Source: Climacium dendroides (taxonomy: Eukaryota > Streptophyta > Bryopsida > Hypnales > Climaciaceae). Taken from it: 64,000 bases of DNA. The first letter of the stretch is position 1. Each line of letters starts with the position of its first letter. Position numbers and translations under genes: made by a program. Below, one piece after another: positions 37,641 to 51,600 of this stretch. Below the pieces are notes generated by a model. That model ran no database searches. It was not told the DNA's origin and saw only the letters and a program-made list of their open reading frames with translations. The DNA lies in assembly GCA_950106755.1 (NCBI GenBank), contig OX467092.1, positions 27,666,582 to 27,730,581 of the forward strand, written 5' to 3'.

Positions 37641-39240
37641 GACGTTCAACCATTTTCAATGAAATCCATTTCCAATGATGTCCAACAAGTGATTTGAAGA
37701 GCCCATTTCTTCCCATGCAACCAAGCACAAGGTCCTCCTCTTCCCCTGCTGCTGAACCCCAACCCTAGCTCCCCCAGCCATGGAGGTTGTCCCATTTCGT
37801 TTGATGCAATTCGAACTTCATATAACCTAAGGTGGCTTATACCACTTGGCTTCTCCAGGTGGGTTCCGTTCCTGATGTTGGGTTCCTTCCTCCACTCTTC
37901 CCAGCTGTACGACACCTGATGCTGATGCCCCCTTGCCTTGCCTTGCCTTGCCCAGCCCAGCCCAGCCCAGCAGAGCAGCCACTGCCTGCCAACCCACAGG
38001 CAAGAGCCAGCTCGTCAGCCAGCAGGAACGTGACTTAACTTAACGTAGCATGATGGTGACCGCACACACAACCCCGGCCCTCCCCCTCTTTTGTTTTGTT
38101 TCCTTCCGTTTCGTTTTGGGGATGCCTCCTTTGCACTTGAGGCACCCAGCCCACTTCCGTTTGTACCCACAGCTCCAGCTCCGTCTGTCCGTCTGTCCAA
38201 AGGAACTGAAATGATCATGGCTGGTGCACACCACTGAACAGTGCAGTGCGTTGGAAAGGCAAGGGGAGGCGAGGCCGAGGAGAAGGGAGGAGAAGGGAAG
38301 GGAAGGGAAGGGAAGCACAAGCACAAGCACAGGGCAAAAGGGGGGCAAGGCAGGGGGACATGTCAGAGAGGACTTGACAAGAGCACCACCCCACCCCCCG
38401 CCCCGCCTTCGGCACTAAGTCCCCGACAATTTCAAGGAAATGCCGGGCAAGCCATGCTTGCCCGCCCAAAAAATAAAAAGAACCCCCTGTATTGAACCGA
38501 TTTTCCAGAATTTCTGCACTCCACGGAAGTAATTCGGGGCCTCTGATTGCAAATATGAGTTCAGAATTTTAAAAAAAAAACTTGTGTAAAAAATAAATAA
38601 TTTCAGTGATGCCTACGGGCAGGGGCAGGCAGGCTTTTTGGCAAATCTGTCCTGGACTTAGTGCCGAGGCTGCCCTGCCCTACCCTGGGGCTCCCGGAGG
38701 GTCCGCCCAGTTTGGGTGCTCCATGGACTGACTGTATGCATGACGGCCGGCCTGCATGTGAGGCGAAGTTCCAAGGGAAGGAAGCAGGTCGAATTGTCAG
38801 TGGAGGGTGGGTGCCAGGGCATGCACCTAACCCTAATTTCTTCACAGCACTGACAGGGTGCAGCGCAGTGCAGCACAGAGCAGCAGAGAGAGGGGGGGAG
38901 ACGGAAGGAAGACGCACTCCACTCCGCACTCATCAACAAATCATCATTAAGCTCGCTCATGGGAGACCCACCGCATAATAAGTTACAGCATTGCACTCAC
39001 AGGCAGATTCAAAAGACAGATGTGTTGCCAACCTCAATGCAATAGAGGGACACCGTACAGTACACCCACAGGACAGGACAGTTTGTCGTGGTGGAAGAGG
39101 CCCCAAACCCCCACTTGGGATGGGACAAAAGGATGAGATGGTGCAATCGGTATAGCATCCCTTAGTTCCCTCTTACATGAAGCCTGAGAGGTAGGACCAA
39201 TAGGACCAGATAGTTTCAATTCAAACTCCTTCAATCCAGA
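37640..39240. other. GC-rich island without a recognised gene
   Basis: Composition changes sharply from the AT-rich surroundings. Reiterations include CCTTGCCTTGCCTTGCCCAG near 37,930, AGCCCAGCCCAGCCC, and GGGAAGGGAAGGGAAGGG near 38,295. ORFs on both strands overlap in the GC-rich part but lack family motifs. The style resembles the FPP upstream flank, so this may be the promoter or UTR of a lost or non-coding transcription unit. Confidence 0.4.
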
Positions 39241-40767
39241 TGCTCACATTTTGTGACTACATGAGAATGAAATTTTAAAAAATTGAAAAAAAATATTGAA
39301 AAAAAGGGTTGACAGAGATGAAATCACATGTCTTCTTACATCATACAAAAAATTTAGATTCTTGTCGGCAACATGAAATGGTGTGTGTGAAGAAAACGTG
39401 AAGGAAAATAAAGTCTAATAAAAAAATTATCACACAAATTCTTAAAATTTCACCATTGGTATATATATTACAATGAAAAAATAGAATTCATTAGGCATTG
39501 GAAATACGTCCAAAATTCAAATTGCAATAAAACATTCAATTTCAAATTTCCAAATTGGAATAGAAACTAGCACAAATCACCTTCACTTTCTTAATCATGT
39601 ACTACACTACACTACATTTTCTACATTCACTACACCATTTGATTTCAAGGTTGAAGGATAGCCTGTACCTTGAGAACACCATGCTCCAATGTTATTTGCA
39701 TACTACAAATTGATGCCGAGGGAGTTGTAGGATAAAAAATTACAACTTCTCAACTATTATCAAAGATTCACAACAATAAAATCTTATGTTGACTATTCCT
39801 TGCCTTGAGACTCCATCCTAGTATAAATTAATCCTAGAAAGACATTGCTATAATGTGCATTGTTTACAGTTTGAAGATTCCATCTTAGTAAAAAAAATCG
39901 TTGATTCCAAAGGTTATAGATAGCTTGCAAGGAAGGTCGAAGCTTTACATGTAATCTCGTTGGGAGGTTTTGAGGTCCATTTGTCCCATATAGTTGGTAG
40001 GGTTGATTCTTTTGGAGGGTTATTTAAGGCTTGGCCTTCATTGTTATTGGGACATTATTTTTTCACTTGTAATTTGGCTTTTGGACTTTAGAAACTTGAA
40101 ACCATACTTTGGACTACACTTTTTCTTGAGTGCAATCACTTTTGTGTTTTGAGAGGTTTTTATTTAGGTCTGAAGGAATTAGGTAGGCAAACTCAAAAGG
40201 GCTTTGAGTTCTACCATTCTTGTAGGGTTTAGAGTAGAAATCTATGTTTTTGTAGAGAGAATTCGTTAAAGCAATAGTGGTAACCTCTTCTAGTTGGGAG
40301 TTACTTTCTTTTCACTTTTATGACCATTATAGAGTTTGGTTTAGGGGTCCCTTTGTCCTCTTGTTTTTTTGTCCTTTCACTTTTCATTTCACAAATTTTG
40401 CCATAGCTAGAAGCCCCATGCTTTTTTGGATAGACTATGAATCTTACGACAACATTGAGGTCATCTTGGGTCTTTCGGCTGGTCCAACTAGGCTTTGTAC
40501 ATATTAAAGAATAGATGACATTCAATCAACTTGTTGTGTACAATTTTAGTAATGCTATAGCCACATCATCAAGTTAAATTCAAGATATTTTAGTTTTTTT
40601 TTAAATTTTACAAGGGATAATTTATCAAGAAAAGATACACTATCTTACATACTTTAATACTTTGAAGTTTTTTCTTGAAGACTTGATTTTGACATTGAAT
40701 TTTTTTTTTGGTTTTGAACAAAACTAACAAAATGAAGCCTTCAAAGCTTAGTTTCTACTTTATTAAG

Positions 40768-40831
40768 AATAACTCTGTAAAATAGTTTTGAATAATTCTG
40801 TAAAATAGTTTTGAATAATTCTGTAAAATAG
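40768..40831. repeat. 23-bp tandem repeat, nearly three copies
   Basis: The unit opens AATAATTCTGTAAAATAG and repeats at 40,768, 40,791 and 40,814, the last copy being partial. It is near-perfect and lies in otherwise unremarkable AT-rich DNA. Confidence 0.85.
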
Positions 40832-41469
40832 ACATTTAAGTGAAGTTTGAAGTAGAAGATCTATAGCCACATTTTAAATATGGAGTAACACGGAAATTTT
40901 CTTTGTACTACAATGTTCTACACTATAATGTACTTCTATTCTACAAATTTTAGATTTTTTTAATGGTATTTTTTTAATATGAATTTTCTTCATTTTTTAA
41001 ACAAAATTTCAAAATTTTAATGCTAGTTTTTGAAAAAATTTGAAATTTACACAAAAAAATTTGATATTTTAATTCTAGTTTTTAATTAGGAATTTCATAG
41101 AATAGAAATTATTATTTTGTGTTTAAGAGAATTGAACATGGTCATTGAACTCAAAAAAATAAAGAGTTTCTACACTTTTCTCTTCAATCTTGTGGACAAG
41201 TTTTCTTTAAAATTTGTCAAATCGTATTAAAATATTGTTTAAATGCTGGCTTGTACTTGTGATTTTTGTACTTAATATATATTGGATTCTTTATTTTCTA
41301 CAACTTAGCTTGTATTTGAAAGTATAATGAATTTATGTATTAAATCAAGCTTTTCAAACCACTCAGTCTAGTCTTAAAAAGTCAATTAGTCTTGAGAATC
41401 TCAAGGCCTTTTATCTCAAGAATCCATAAAAAACACTCAAGGAAAAAAACTTTAAATTTTATTTATTTA

Positions 41470-42282
41470 CTAGCGGTTGATGCTTGCTATGCTACGCATT
41501 CACCATTAGAATTTCATTAGAATTTTTATGTATTAGATAGAATGCACAGCAAGAATTTCAATAAATCTTCAAATAAAAATTACTAAAATCTTCATTTAAT
41601 TTTTTTAATAAATAAACATACACTGAAATAAACAATAGAAATTTATTGAATAATGAATGAAACATATGCAATGGTAAATACTATAAAAGATACACATACA
41701 TTAGAATGCATTAGAAATTTGACTCCATTGGTACAAAAAATGGTAGTCCAAATTGAAGAATTGAAAAGAAAAACTTATAAATCTCAAAAACTTTGAGAAC
41801 AACTTAATTGTTGTGGAATCCAAAATCGCTTCAATTGAATTAATTTCTTAAAACCATTTGGTAGTAGCAATAGAAAATTGAAATCATGAAAGCTCAAAGT
41901 TCACAGAAACACAAAATCATAGAAATGCAAAAGAAGTATAAAGCCAAGAAAAACAATGGATTTGCTACCTCTATAATATCATCCTATGGATCCTCTTTAA
42001 TATCACCTTAATTGCAACAACTATATTATTTCTATAATATCACCCTTGGTAAAAAGTGATATTACAAAAGTGATTGCAAATTGCTACTCTATTTTTGTAA
42101 TATCACATTGTGTGAAAATACGATTTCTATGTATGCATGATTGAAAATATTCTTACAAAATATTTAAAATAATTATTTTAAAGACTTATCAAAATCATTA
42201 TCATCCATTCTATTCAAATATATCAAAATTTTACTAATATATGATACAATGAATGTGTAGCATAGCAAGTACGAGCCCTTAG
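41470..42282. mobile_element. TA-flanked non-autonomous DNA element, 813 bp
   Basis: The left end reads CTAGCGGTTGATGCTTGCTA and continues TGCTACGCATTC. The reverse complement of the right end reads CTAAGGGCTCGTACTTGCTA and continues TGCTACACATTC. Both outer flanks are TA. Inverted ends of about 31 bp with a TA duplication suggest a Tc1/mariner-like or similar MITE. No transposase is inside. Confidence 0.6.
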
Positions 42283-45200
42283 TATTAATGGTAGCATTTG
42301 TGATATTATAGAGGGAGTTATGATTTTAGTAGTATGATTGAATACTAAAGAACAAGAATCTTGCATTAGAATAGCATGAGTATATGCAACAAATTTCAAA
42401 AATTCTAACTACTTAAATTGCATTTAAAGTGAAACAAATAGTTTTTTTAGCACCTTCTATAATTAGATTTTAAGAACTTGATTTTTATTCTTTAAAAAAT
42501 AGTTAAGTTGAAATAGGTATGAGATTAATGGAGAAATTAAATTGTTAATAGTTCTAAGATGGAATTGAAACATACTGATTTCAAAACTTCTGTAATTCTT
42601 TTTTTGAATATTTCAAAAATTGAATTCAAACGAATTCAATATGTTATATTTAAGAATGTGCTATAATTGTCTACAAAATAAGAAGCTCCACAACTTTTGT
42701 ATCACTAATTTGAATAGAATGAATCAAATATTTCCATGTGGAAAAAAATTATTCAAATACTTAATTCAAAATTTTAAAAATTAAAATTTTTTTGCATGAC
42801 AAACTACTTTTTGGACTTAGGATGGCATAAATTTTGCTCCAAGTACCAATTGAAATAAAAATCATATATGAAGAAGCAACTATGATTTTCTATTCCAAGA
42901 AAAAATTCAAAAAATCACAACAAATTTGTATACAATTGATGAAAAAATCCAACTTTTGAGCCTCATATAATACAATTACTCTTATGATGAACACTGTCCA
43001 AAATTCAACATCTACAATTGGACCAAAATTTTTCACTTATTTTAGATATTGATTATACAAGATGTGCACAACCAAAACATGAAAGTCTATGAGAGACTTT
43101 TATTGATTTGGGATAAACTAAAGACACTACTTTGAAAATTCATAATAAACACAATACAACGCTATAATTAATCCATGGTGTTTCCAAATAGTTCATGTTG
43201 GAATCCTCTTTCAGTTCCAGTAAGATTTAATTGAAAAATTTACATTTAAAAGTGGTAAATATGTTCAATGTACTTTATGACAATAATAGAGTGCATACCT
43301 TAATTTGTGCAATTAGCATGTATAAAGTACCAACACCTAAAGTGACATTTTTTCTAGTACCACTACCTCAAAGGTTGGTCCCATTACCACAAGAAACTTT
43401 AATGAGGTTATTAGCAAACTCAAAAGAAATGCAATCCAAGTCCTTTCATAATTTTATGAGGCTCGAGTAATATCAAGCAATATTTCAAAGTTGAAAATAT
43501 AGGTAGCATATACTTAATAGTACCTACTTTGAAGAGCAAAATGTCTTGAAGTTTCATTGGTTGCTTCAAAAAATTCTTCACCTCTCATTGGTTGTTTCTC
43601 AAAAGTTATATTGGTTTTGAGTTTGGGAAGTGTTCATTTATGGCTATTTTTTAGATATCAGAGAGAACGGAGTGTGTTGCAACTAAATGCTTTTCCCTTA
43701 GCAAATTTGCCCAATGTACAACCTCATAATCAAGCCATTGGTGCATAATGAAAATATTAAATCCCTATGGCTACCAATAAACTTGCAAATGTCCAAGTCT
43801 TACTACAAAAGTTAATTCAATTAGTGTGAAAGATTGAATAATGCAAGATTCAACTACATACAAAGCAATATTTGTCATCCATATATTTATACAAAATAAT
43901 AAGAGATCAAAACTATAGTATAACAATAAAGTCTATTTTTTTGCTTCATTATTGTCATTGGAATAATAAATTCATGCTTTAGTGTCTAAAGGTTCATGAT
44001 TATTTTTCTCTCTTTTTCCTCTATCTCTTTTTTTATTTTGCTACTTTGTCATATGCACTTTTAGCTTTAGAGAATTTTAGTACTCTCAAGTCTCCAAAAT
44101 TAAATAATTAATGATCTAGAGCAAAAAATTTTGTGGCCTATTTTCAAAGTAGGTAGACTTGTTCCTACCAAAGGAAATCGAAAAATTATTTTATATCCTC
44201 TGTGCTAATAGGACTCTTTGGTAGGCACACTTTTGAACATTGCAAATGATTTCAAGCTCATTCTTTGGGTGAAATCTCTTCACCATTAAGTCCACAACTT
44301 CCATTTTTTTTCTTAAATTGAAAAAATTTCCCTTTTATTTACAAATTAAAAGATCAAAGTATGAATTTTTTTAAAATTTTGCGCTTTTCTAATTTTTCCT
44401 ATTTAGAGAATTTTTCTATATTATTCCTTCTTAAAAGTACCACCTCTTTAATGGTATATACATTGATCATATTTTTTTATGTATTTAAAAAAACATTAAT
44501 TTTTAAGAGTATTATAAAAAAAACATGGAAACAGTCAAAATGGTCTAAAACCTATATATCATTCTTGCAATTACCCACAGGTTCATCAAACTTTGATTCA
44601 CTTTGCATTGGTGTGAATTTTTAATACTATGCAAAGTTAGCAATATGACATAGAAGATCACGTTAGCTTCTTGTGTATACAAATTACGGAGGTAGTTGCG
44701 AGGCATAGCTTATAGAAACCATTCTTAAAATGAAAGGAAGTATAATAGACTGCTAGTATACTTTCTACTATAATGTAGTTTACAATGAAATAAAAATTAT
44801 AACATCTAAATCCAAAAAAACACCACAAATTTCACATTTAATTTTCAACTACATTTTTAAAATATAATTTTGTTACCCTCAAACCAAAAAAATCATACCT
44901 TTTACTTCACAATTGGAAATAGAATGAAAGAAAGCTATCTATGTACATATGGATCAAACCAAGTACAAAATCTTAATTTCTAAAGGATCAAGTGTCTATT
45001 CAACGTATACAAGAGATCTTGGGTATCTTACTCCAAAGACATTTTTAATCAAATGTTCATGAAATTTGAACAAAATGTGTGAACATGTACCTCCTTGGTG
45101 AAAAAACAATTTTGGAGGTAGTTTGGGCAATTTGAAAATCTTTTAAGAATCTTTTGCAAAAAACCCATCAACTTTTGAAATTTGGCATTTATGTAACTCA

Positions 45201-46151
45201 TAAAATAGGCATGCAATTGCCCCCCCAAAACCAAATTTTAGTCCTCAAATCTCATTCTAAGAAGAGTCAAACTTTATTAGCTATATTGGGACAATTTCAA
45301 AAAATAAACATATTCTTCTAGATTCAAGTCCTATTATCTTACAATTTGTGAAGTCAAAATCTTGAAATATATCTACATAATCCAAATTTTTGTCTTTATT
45401 TTTTTATTTTTTTTATTTTAGTTAAAAAAATTTCCTCATTGCATAAGAAATCATCAAAAATTGAATCATGTATTGCTAACACACTCAATCTCCTTACATT
45501 GTAGGGTGATTTAGTATAAGCTAAACATCTCAATTGCTTTAAAAAATTTTCACAAGTAAGCCTAACATCATATACTTATAAATGGTCAAAATACTCTCAT
45601 CTTTGTGTAGAGCAAAAATCGTACTCCAAGAGGACACAAAATATGCTGACCATGTTCACTTCAAATGCTATAATCTTTCAACTTGTGCTATAAAATGGGC
45701 TAAAATTTTACCTACACATTTGTCAAACACTTTGTTTTAATTTTGTATTGTTGAAGATTCAAAAAAAGTCTCAATTTTCGTTTTTGAATAACATACCAAA
45801 AAATTGCAATTTTTAACAATGTCTCTTTCAATCCTTTAGGATTAAAATAAAAGTTACAAAAAATTATAATCTTGAATTTTTGTAAAAAAGAGCTCCTTGA
45901 TTTTTTATTTATGAATTAGCCTTTTGATTCATAAGAAATTTGTAAGAAAATCTACAAGAAAATAACCAAAATCTTTGGTTATTTTGAAATAGTTTGCCTA
46001 ACATCCTAAACAACCAATTTAGTTCTTTGAATCTTTGGGAATTGGTAATGCAACATTCTTGTACTAATTGTAGGAAAATATGTAATTATACTTGGTGCAA
46101 GTTTCTAAGCTCAGTGAAAAACTCAAAGATAATCTAAAGATAGGTCCAAAT
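42283..46151. other. AT-rich, no supported gene
   Basis: The open frames at 43,231-43,470, 43,557-43,748 and 44,361-44,624 are short and show no conserved motif. I recognised no structured feature. Confidence 0.4.
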
Positions 46152-47083
46152 ATAACTACTAAAGATTCCTTGACTATGTTCTTACCAAAAACACTCCAAA
46201 ACCGTCATTTCTAGTATAAGTACCAAGTTTTAGAATTTTTTTAAAAATAACATTTTTGTGCACATGAAAATGTAGGATGTTATAGTATAATAGTTTGAGA
46301 AGATGTGCAAAAAATTCTAGAAACTTCCACCATGTAGATTGCAAGATTCTAACATTTGAAGTGACAAAAATCCTTTTTTAGGCCCTATGAAAATGGGTAG
46401 TTGCACTTGACAAGGTCACATTTGTATTAAAAAAAATGTGCAAAATGGTGGTGCTTCTTTGAATTCAATCTTGAAAGCAAATAGGCTACATGCTTGAAAA
46501 ACTTGAGATCATTTGGAATTATATATTATATGGGAAAAAAATAATAAGTAGATAGAAATAGAGAATGATCCAAAATACTAAATTGTAAAGAATTTAGTTA
46601 CAAACTTGAAAAATAACAATCCCAAAGGTTGTAATGTTGTAATAAACACTCTACATCTTATGATTTTATTTTTTTCCAAAAATTTTAAAATTGAGTTAAA
46701 CAAAGGACTTCAAAGTTTATTTTAGAGTAGAGAATCCATAATTGCTTGCAAACCTAAACTCCTCATGACAGTCATCTCATTAATTAGAATGGAAAGATTC
46801 AAAGCTTTCTATGTATACATAAATCTAAAAAAACAATTTCAAATTATTGTTTCTAAAAAAGTGATTTTCTTAGATTTGCTTGGGCTTGACAAAAGAATAA
46901 AACATATCATGCAATAACTTTTCAACCATGTAGTCAAAAGTTATGAAAGTTATTGGACCTTATAGATATACCTCAAGCATGTGTTTTGTGAAAATTTCAT
47001 AGAAAATAATGAAATATTCATTTGTAGTGAACTACTCAAAATTGTTATGTTTCTAAAAATAAAGCTTGGTGCTTTAGGGATAA
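46152..47083. mobile_element. TTAA-type non-autonomous element, copy 3
   Basis: The ends are decayed (TAACTACTAAAGATTCC and CTTTAGGGATAA). The interior aligns with copy 1 in the same orientation over nearly its whole length, including CTTGACTATG, AAATGGTGGTGC and TTTAGAGTAGAGA blocks. Confidence 0.55.
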
Positions 47084-48321
47084 AAATGATGTTTTTTGAA
47101 TTTGATTTCAACTAACAAGATAAAGCTCTACTTCTTACTTCAATATGGAAATTTGGAAAATTTCCAAAGTTTAATATTTCTTAGCCACTTGAACTCTTGA
47201 ATAATTACCGTAATCTCACTATTGAATTTTTAATTATAAAATGATATAGAAATTTGGTTTACAAAATGTTATAGTGTTCTATACCATATAGTGGACCCAT
47301 GGTGAAATTTCCAGTTTTTTTCTTTCAAAAATTCATGTAAAATTCAAAATTCTCACAAAAAATACAAAATGTTCACAACTTGTAGAAGACATGTGAGCTC
47401 ACCTTTGTAAAAGTAAAAACAATAAATTCCATTCATGGCAAAATGGAACAAAGTAGAAGATCATAAAGTGATCACAGATTCAAATGTTTCATGTTAAGGT
47501 CTCAAAATTTATGGAAGGATTCAAACCACTTCAATACTTCATTCATCTTTGTCTATTAATCTTAACCACTCTCCCCAGAAAATAGGTTGTTTTATAAATT
47601 TACACTTATGTAAATTGATTCATGGTCTTATAGTAAAGTACACACTATTGTAAAAGACTTGATGTAAATGTCCCATTAGAATTGTCACTTGTAAATTAAA
47701 AGCTTTGACAAATCCTTGGACATTGGCAAATTTAGATGAAAAATTCACAATGAATCCAATGGGAGTATCAATTTCAAAAAAATTCAAGGGTTTGTTATAA
47801 AATAAACTACAAAAGAATATTTTGGAATTGATGTTAACAAAAAATTAAGATTTTAAAATTTAAGATTGTATTCAAACCTAGATCTTTATCGTTAAATTTA
47901 CCATTTGTATTGTCAATAATTTAATGTAATATTTATAACTTAATCTTCAAAAACATCTTTTAAATTTGATTACAATAGAATGTTTATAAAAATTTTATAC
48001 TAGTTTTTAGTAAAATTTGGAGGACTAGATTTGAAATGAGATGATTTCATTGTAGGAATTTCTTTGATATTTTCCATTTGTGAATTCATATTTTCATTGC
48101 TACTTTACAATCACTCAAATCACTCAAAGCTTCACATATTTATATTTCTACAATTCTCTTGAAGTAGTGTCAAATGTAAATTAACTATTGCGTACTAAAT
48201 TTATCATGTTGAGTTCTTTTCCCCTTCCTTCCCCTAGAAGGCTTCAAGATCCTTTTCATTATGAATAATGAAAGTTAAAAACATCCATCCATTCAAGTTG
48301 GATTGTTGCATCCTTTGGAAC

Positions 48322-49459
48322 TTATCCCCTAAAGCACCAAAATTTGTTTTTGGCAACATAACAATTTTTAGGTAGTCCACTACAATTAGAATTTTTTAAT
48401 TTTTTTCTTTGAAATTTCACAAAACACGTGCTCAAGGAGTAGCTTTAAGGCCCAATAATTTTTATAAATTTTGAGTACATGGTTATTGTATGATATATAA
48501 TTTTTAGCAATCATCCAACAACTTGAGTAGTTCAATAAAGGTCTTACAAATAAAAACTTGAACTACATTCTCTAGATTTATATGTATGTAGGAAACTTTG
48601 AATCATTCCATTTTGATTAGGGAGATGAATGTTATACGGAATTATAGTTTGCGGGCAATTATGGATTTTCTACTCTAAAATAAATTTGAAGTTGTTTTTA
48701 ATTTAATTCAACTTTCAATATTTTTTGAAAAAAATAAAATCATAGGATGTAGATTGTTTATAACAACATTACAACCATTGTAATTGTAGTTTTTTTTAAT
48801 CCATAGCTGAATTCTTAACAACTTACTCTTTCTATCCTAAAATGATTTGAGCCAATTCCATTGATTGTATTATGAAAAACATAATTAAGAAAGGTTTCAA
48901 GTTTTATATCACTAGAATCAATGAAGAATAATACATGTGTTCATTGCAACCTAAATAAAATTAGCCACAAGGAAGTATTTTTTTGACCCACTCAAAACAA
49001 CATGACATTCAAAGTAGACAATCATTTTGGGAGAGAAAGTAGCATTTTGAATCATTCTATACTGTTTTCTACTCATTGCTTTTTTCCATATGTTGTACAA
49101 TTCCAAATGATTTGAAAATTTTCAAGCATGTAGCCAACTTGTGTTGAAGAATGAATCCAAAGCATTACCATTTTGGACATTTTTTTGTACAAATATGACC
49201 TTGTGAAGTGCAATTGCATGTTCTTTCATAGGGGCCTCCAAAATATGTTTGTCACTTCAAATACTAATATCTTGTGATTTACATGGTGAATTTTTTTGAA
49301 TTTTTTTCACATTTTTCTAGATCTTCTCAAATCAATACTACAAGATCCTCCGGTTGCATGTGTTCAAGAATATTTTTCCAAGTTTTTGGTCCTTGTGCTA
49401 GAAATAGTAGTTTGGGAATATTTTTGATGAAAACATAGTCAAGGAAATTTAGGGGTTAA
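48322..49459. mobile_element. TTAA-type non-autonomous element, copy 4
   Basis: This copy begins TTATCCCCTAAAG and ends AAATTTAGGGGTTAA. It is the reverse complement of copy 3 over most of its length, so 46.2-49.5 kb forms a large imperfect inverted repeat with about 1.2 kb between the arms. Confidence 0.6.
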
Positions 49460-51358
49460 AGGCTAAAATTTGGATCAAGAGCAAAAACTTAAGGTAGAAA
49501 TTGTCAAATACATCTGAAAGGCATCTTTTGTGATCCATGGCTTCCACATCTTTGTCTCTAAATTTATTTGTAGTCGCTTTTAGGAGGGACTTTGGACCTT
49601 CCAGTGGTGTATCCACACCCAAGGAAGTGAAGGAGCTTTCATTGAAAGAGGATGAAAACCATCCATTTTCTTTGTAAGAAGGAGCTTAATCTGACCATTG
49701 GCTTCTCCCACAACTTTTTTAGACCTGTGAGACATTTCACCTTGAACTCATCATTTAACTTCAACTTGCATGTTGAGGTCACACTTGGTGTGAGTGTGAA
49801 TGTCCCGGCCATTAAACAATAGCTTGTGTACTTTCAGGTTGGTCAATTCATCTGGCATGGAAGCGATGACAGCAACAACCTATCTGGAAGTCTCCAGACT
49901 CACTGCCCTCTCGGAGTTTGTGATATCAAAGATTCTTGGCATTAACCTCAGCACACCTTTTTTAAATTATCAAGCAGCTCCACAAACTGGGAACCACAAT
50001 TGGGCACACTGCATGCCTCTCTTGGCACATGAAACAATGGGCAGTCATAAAGACAAAGGTTTTCTATTGTATGCAGAATGGTGGGGGACCATGCAAGCTT
50101 TTCAATTACAATTTTTAAAAAAAAAATTAAAAATTAAAAAATTTTCCACAAATGAAATGGAATTTCATGGCAAGGACAATCATGGAAGCTTTCTTGCACT
50201 TATGCAAGGAAATCTAAGTTTGACTTACAAATTTCCAGTTCTTCTCTGTAAAGATGATGTGCAGCAATGGAGTCCACTCAAACTTCTTTAATGACACTTC
50301 ACTGCCCAGTTTTTAAAATAAATTCATACATTTGCATTGGTTGTAAGTAGTCAGTTTTTTTTTAGCAGTGGCGATAATTATGGATGAACTTTCGATGAGG
50401 TGGCTGCTCCTATCCATCCTTAGGAGACAGTAAGCAGATGAACATTAGTGAATTTGGGCTATATGTAGATTTGAAACAAGAAAGTAAGGAGGCAACATAT
50501 CCATCTTTTTAATAGATGTATATTGGCAAGAGCTGAAAATTTTCAAGTGAATTTTGGCTTCCATATATTTGGGATCATTGGAGTGTGTTGATGTTTAAAA
50601 AAAATTAGTGACGACAAACTAGCAAATGGTTTCAAAGCAAAAATGTAGCAATACCTATCAATAACCATTTTTTTTGTCAATTCAGTAGCAAACCTAAGGC
50701 CATCATTTACAAATAAGATTGCAAAAATGGAAGTTGACTGTTTAATTACCATTTAAATGAAGAGCTCTCAAACTACCAAACGATTGCTTTGTTTAAGAAC
50801 TACACTATTCAAAAACAACAATATACAATTGCTAATCACTGATGAACCCATGACCTCATTGGACCCCATGACACTTATAAACAATGTGCCAAATTGCCAA
50901 GCATACAAAGTATTGGAAGTTCTTGACCATTGAGAACTTTTGAACATGCATTTCCACAAGAAATTCAAAATAGGTTGTAAGTCATTTCCTAAGTCGATTT
51001 TTGATAAATGAGAGTGCTAAATGTGCACTCATCTTCAACAATACTTGGCATTTGTCAATGCATGAAGCATGTATGGAAGACAACCGAGTGCAAATTATAG
51101 GAAAACTTATTGAACTCACTAAAACTAAGCCTACAAATCTTGAGAAGGCAAACTTGAAATGTTTTGTTTTTTCTGAACCCATGCATTGCATCAAATTGGG
51201 ACTAGCAAATGATACTAACACCATTTAGATAGTCCCAAGTTTTTATTTTTTTCAAGCTTGAAGTAGTTCTATTATGAGAGATTAGATTCATTTTTTTTGT
51301 GAAATGTTTTTGGACAACGTCTTACCAATGAAGTCAAGCCAAATGGGGCTTGTTGATA
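49460..51358. other. No supported gene
   Basis: The longest open frame (49,800-50,291, 163 codons) has slightly higher GC than its surroundings, but no motif, no homologous copy in the window and a lysine run from A-rich DNA. I do not recognise it and would not annotate it as a gene without transcript evidence. Confidence 0.35.
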
Positions 51359-51368
51359 TCTTACATGC
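51359..51368. repeat. Left target-site duplication of element B
   Basis: TCTTACATGC occurs here and immediately after the other end of the element at 62,407-62,416. Confidence 0.88.
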
Positions 51369-51557
51369 CAACGACGCTAGTTTGTGAGCCTAAAAGCGTG
51401 AGCTCAAGAGCTGTGAGCATACATTTTGTGAGCCTAGAGCGTTGATTTAAAAAAATTAAAATTTGTTTAGGCCAATAGAGAAAAAAGGGGAGACATTTCA
51501 AAATTTTAATATTAATAGTAAAATTTCAGCCCTATGACTGTGGATCTATAACCGTGG
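51369..51557 (+). repeat. Left terminal inverted repeat and subterminal motifs of element B
   Basis: The end starts CAACGACGCTAGTTTGTGAG and holds several GTGAGC repeats. Two versions of the shared subterminal motif follow: CCTATGACTGTGG (51,531-51,543) and TCTATAACCGTGG (51,545-51,557). Confidence 0.75.
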
Positions 51558-51600
51558 GATTGTTGTAGCATGCACACCATAATTTTTTTTTTTTTTTGGG

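Noticed and set aside
38015..38996. Six overlapping ORFs in the GC-rich island
   Set aside because: They overlap on both strands, consist of low-complexity Pro/Ser/Gly/Lys runs from tandem GGGAA/CCAGC motifs, and show no conserved domain.
49800..50291. 163-codon ORF as a host gene
   Set aside because: No motif, no second copy and no splice-site support; open frames of this size are expected in 64 kb.
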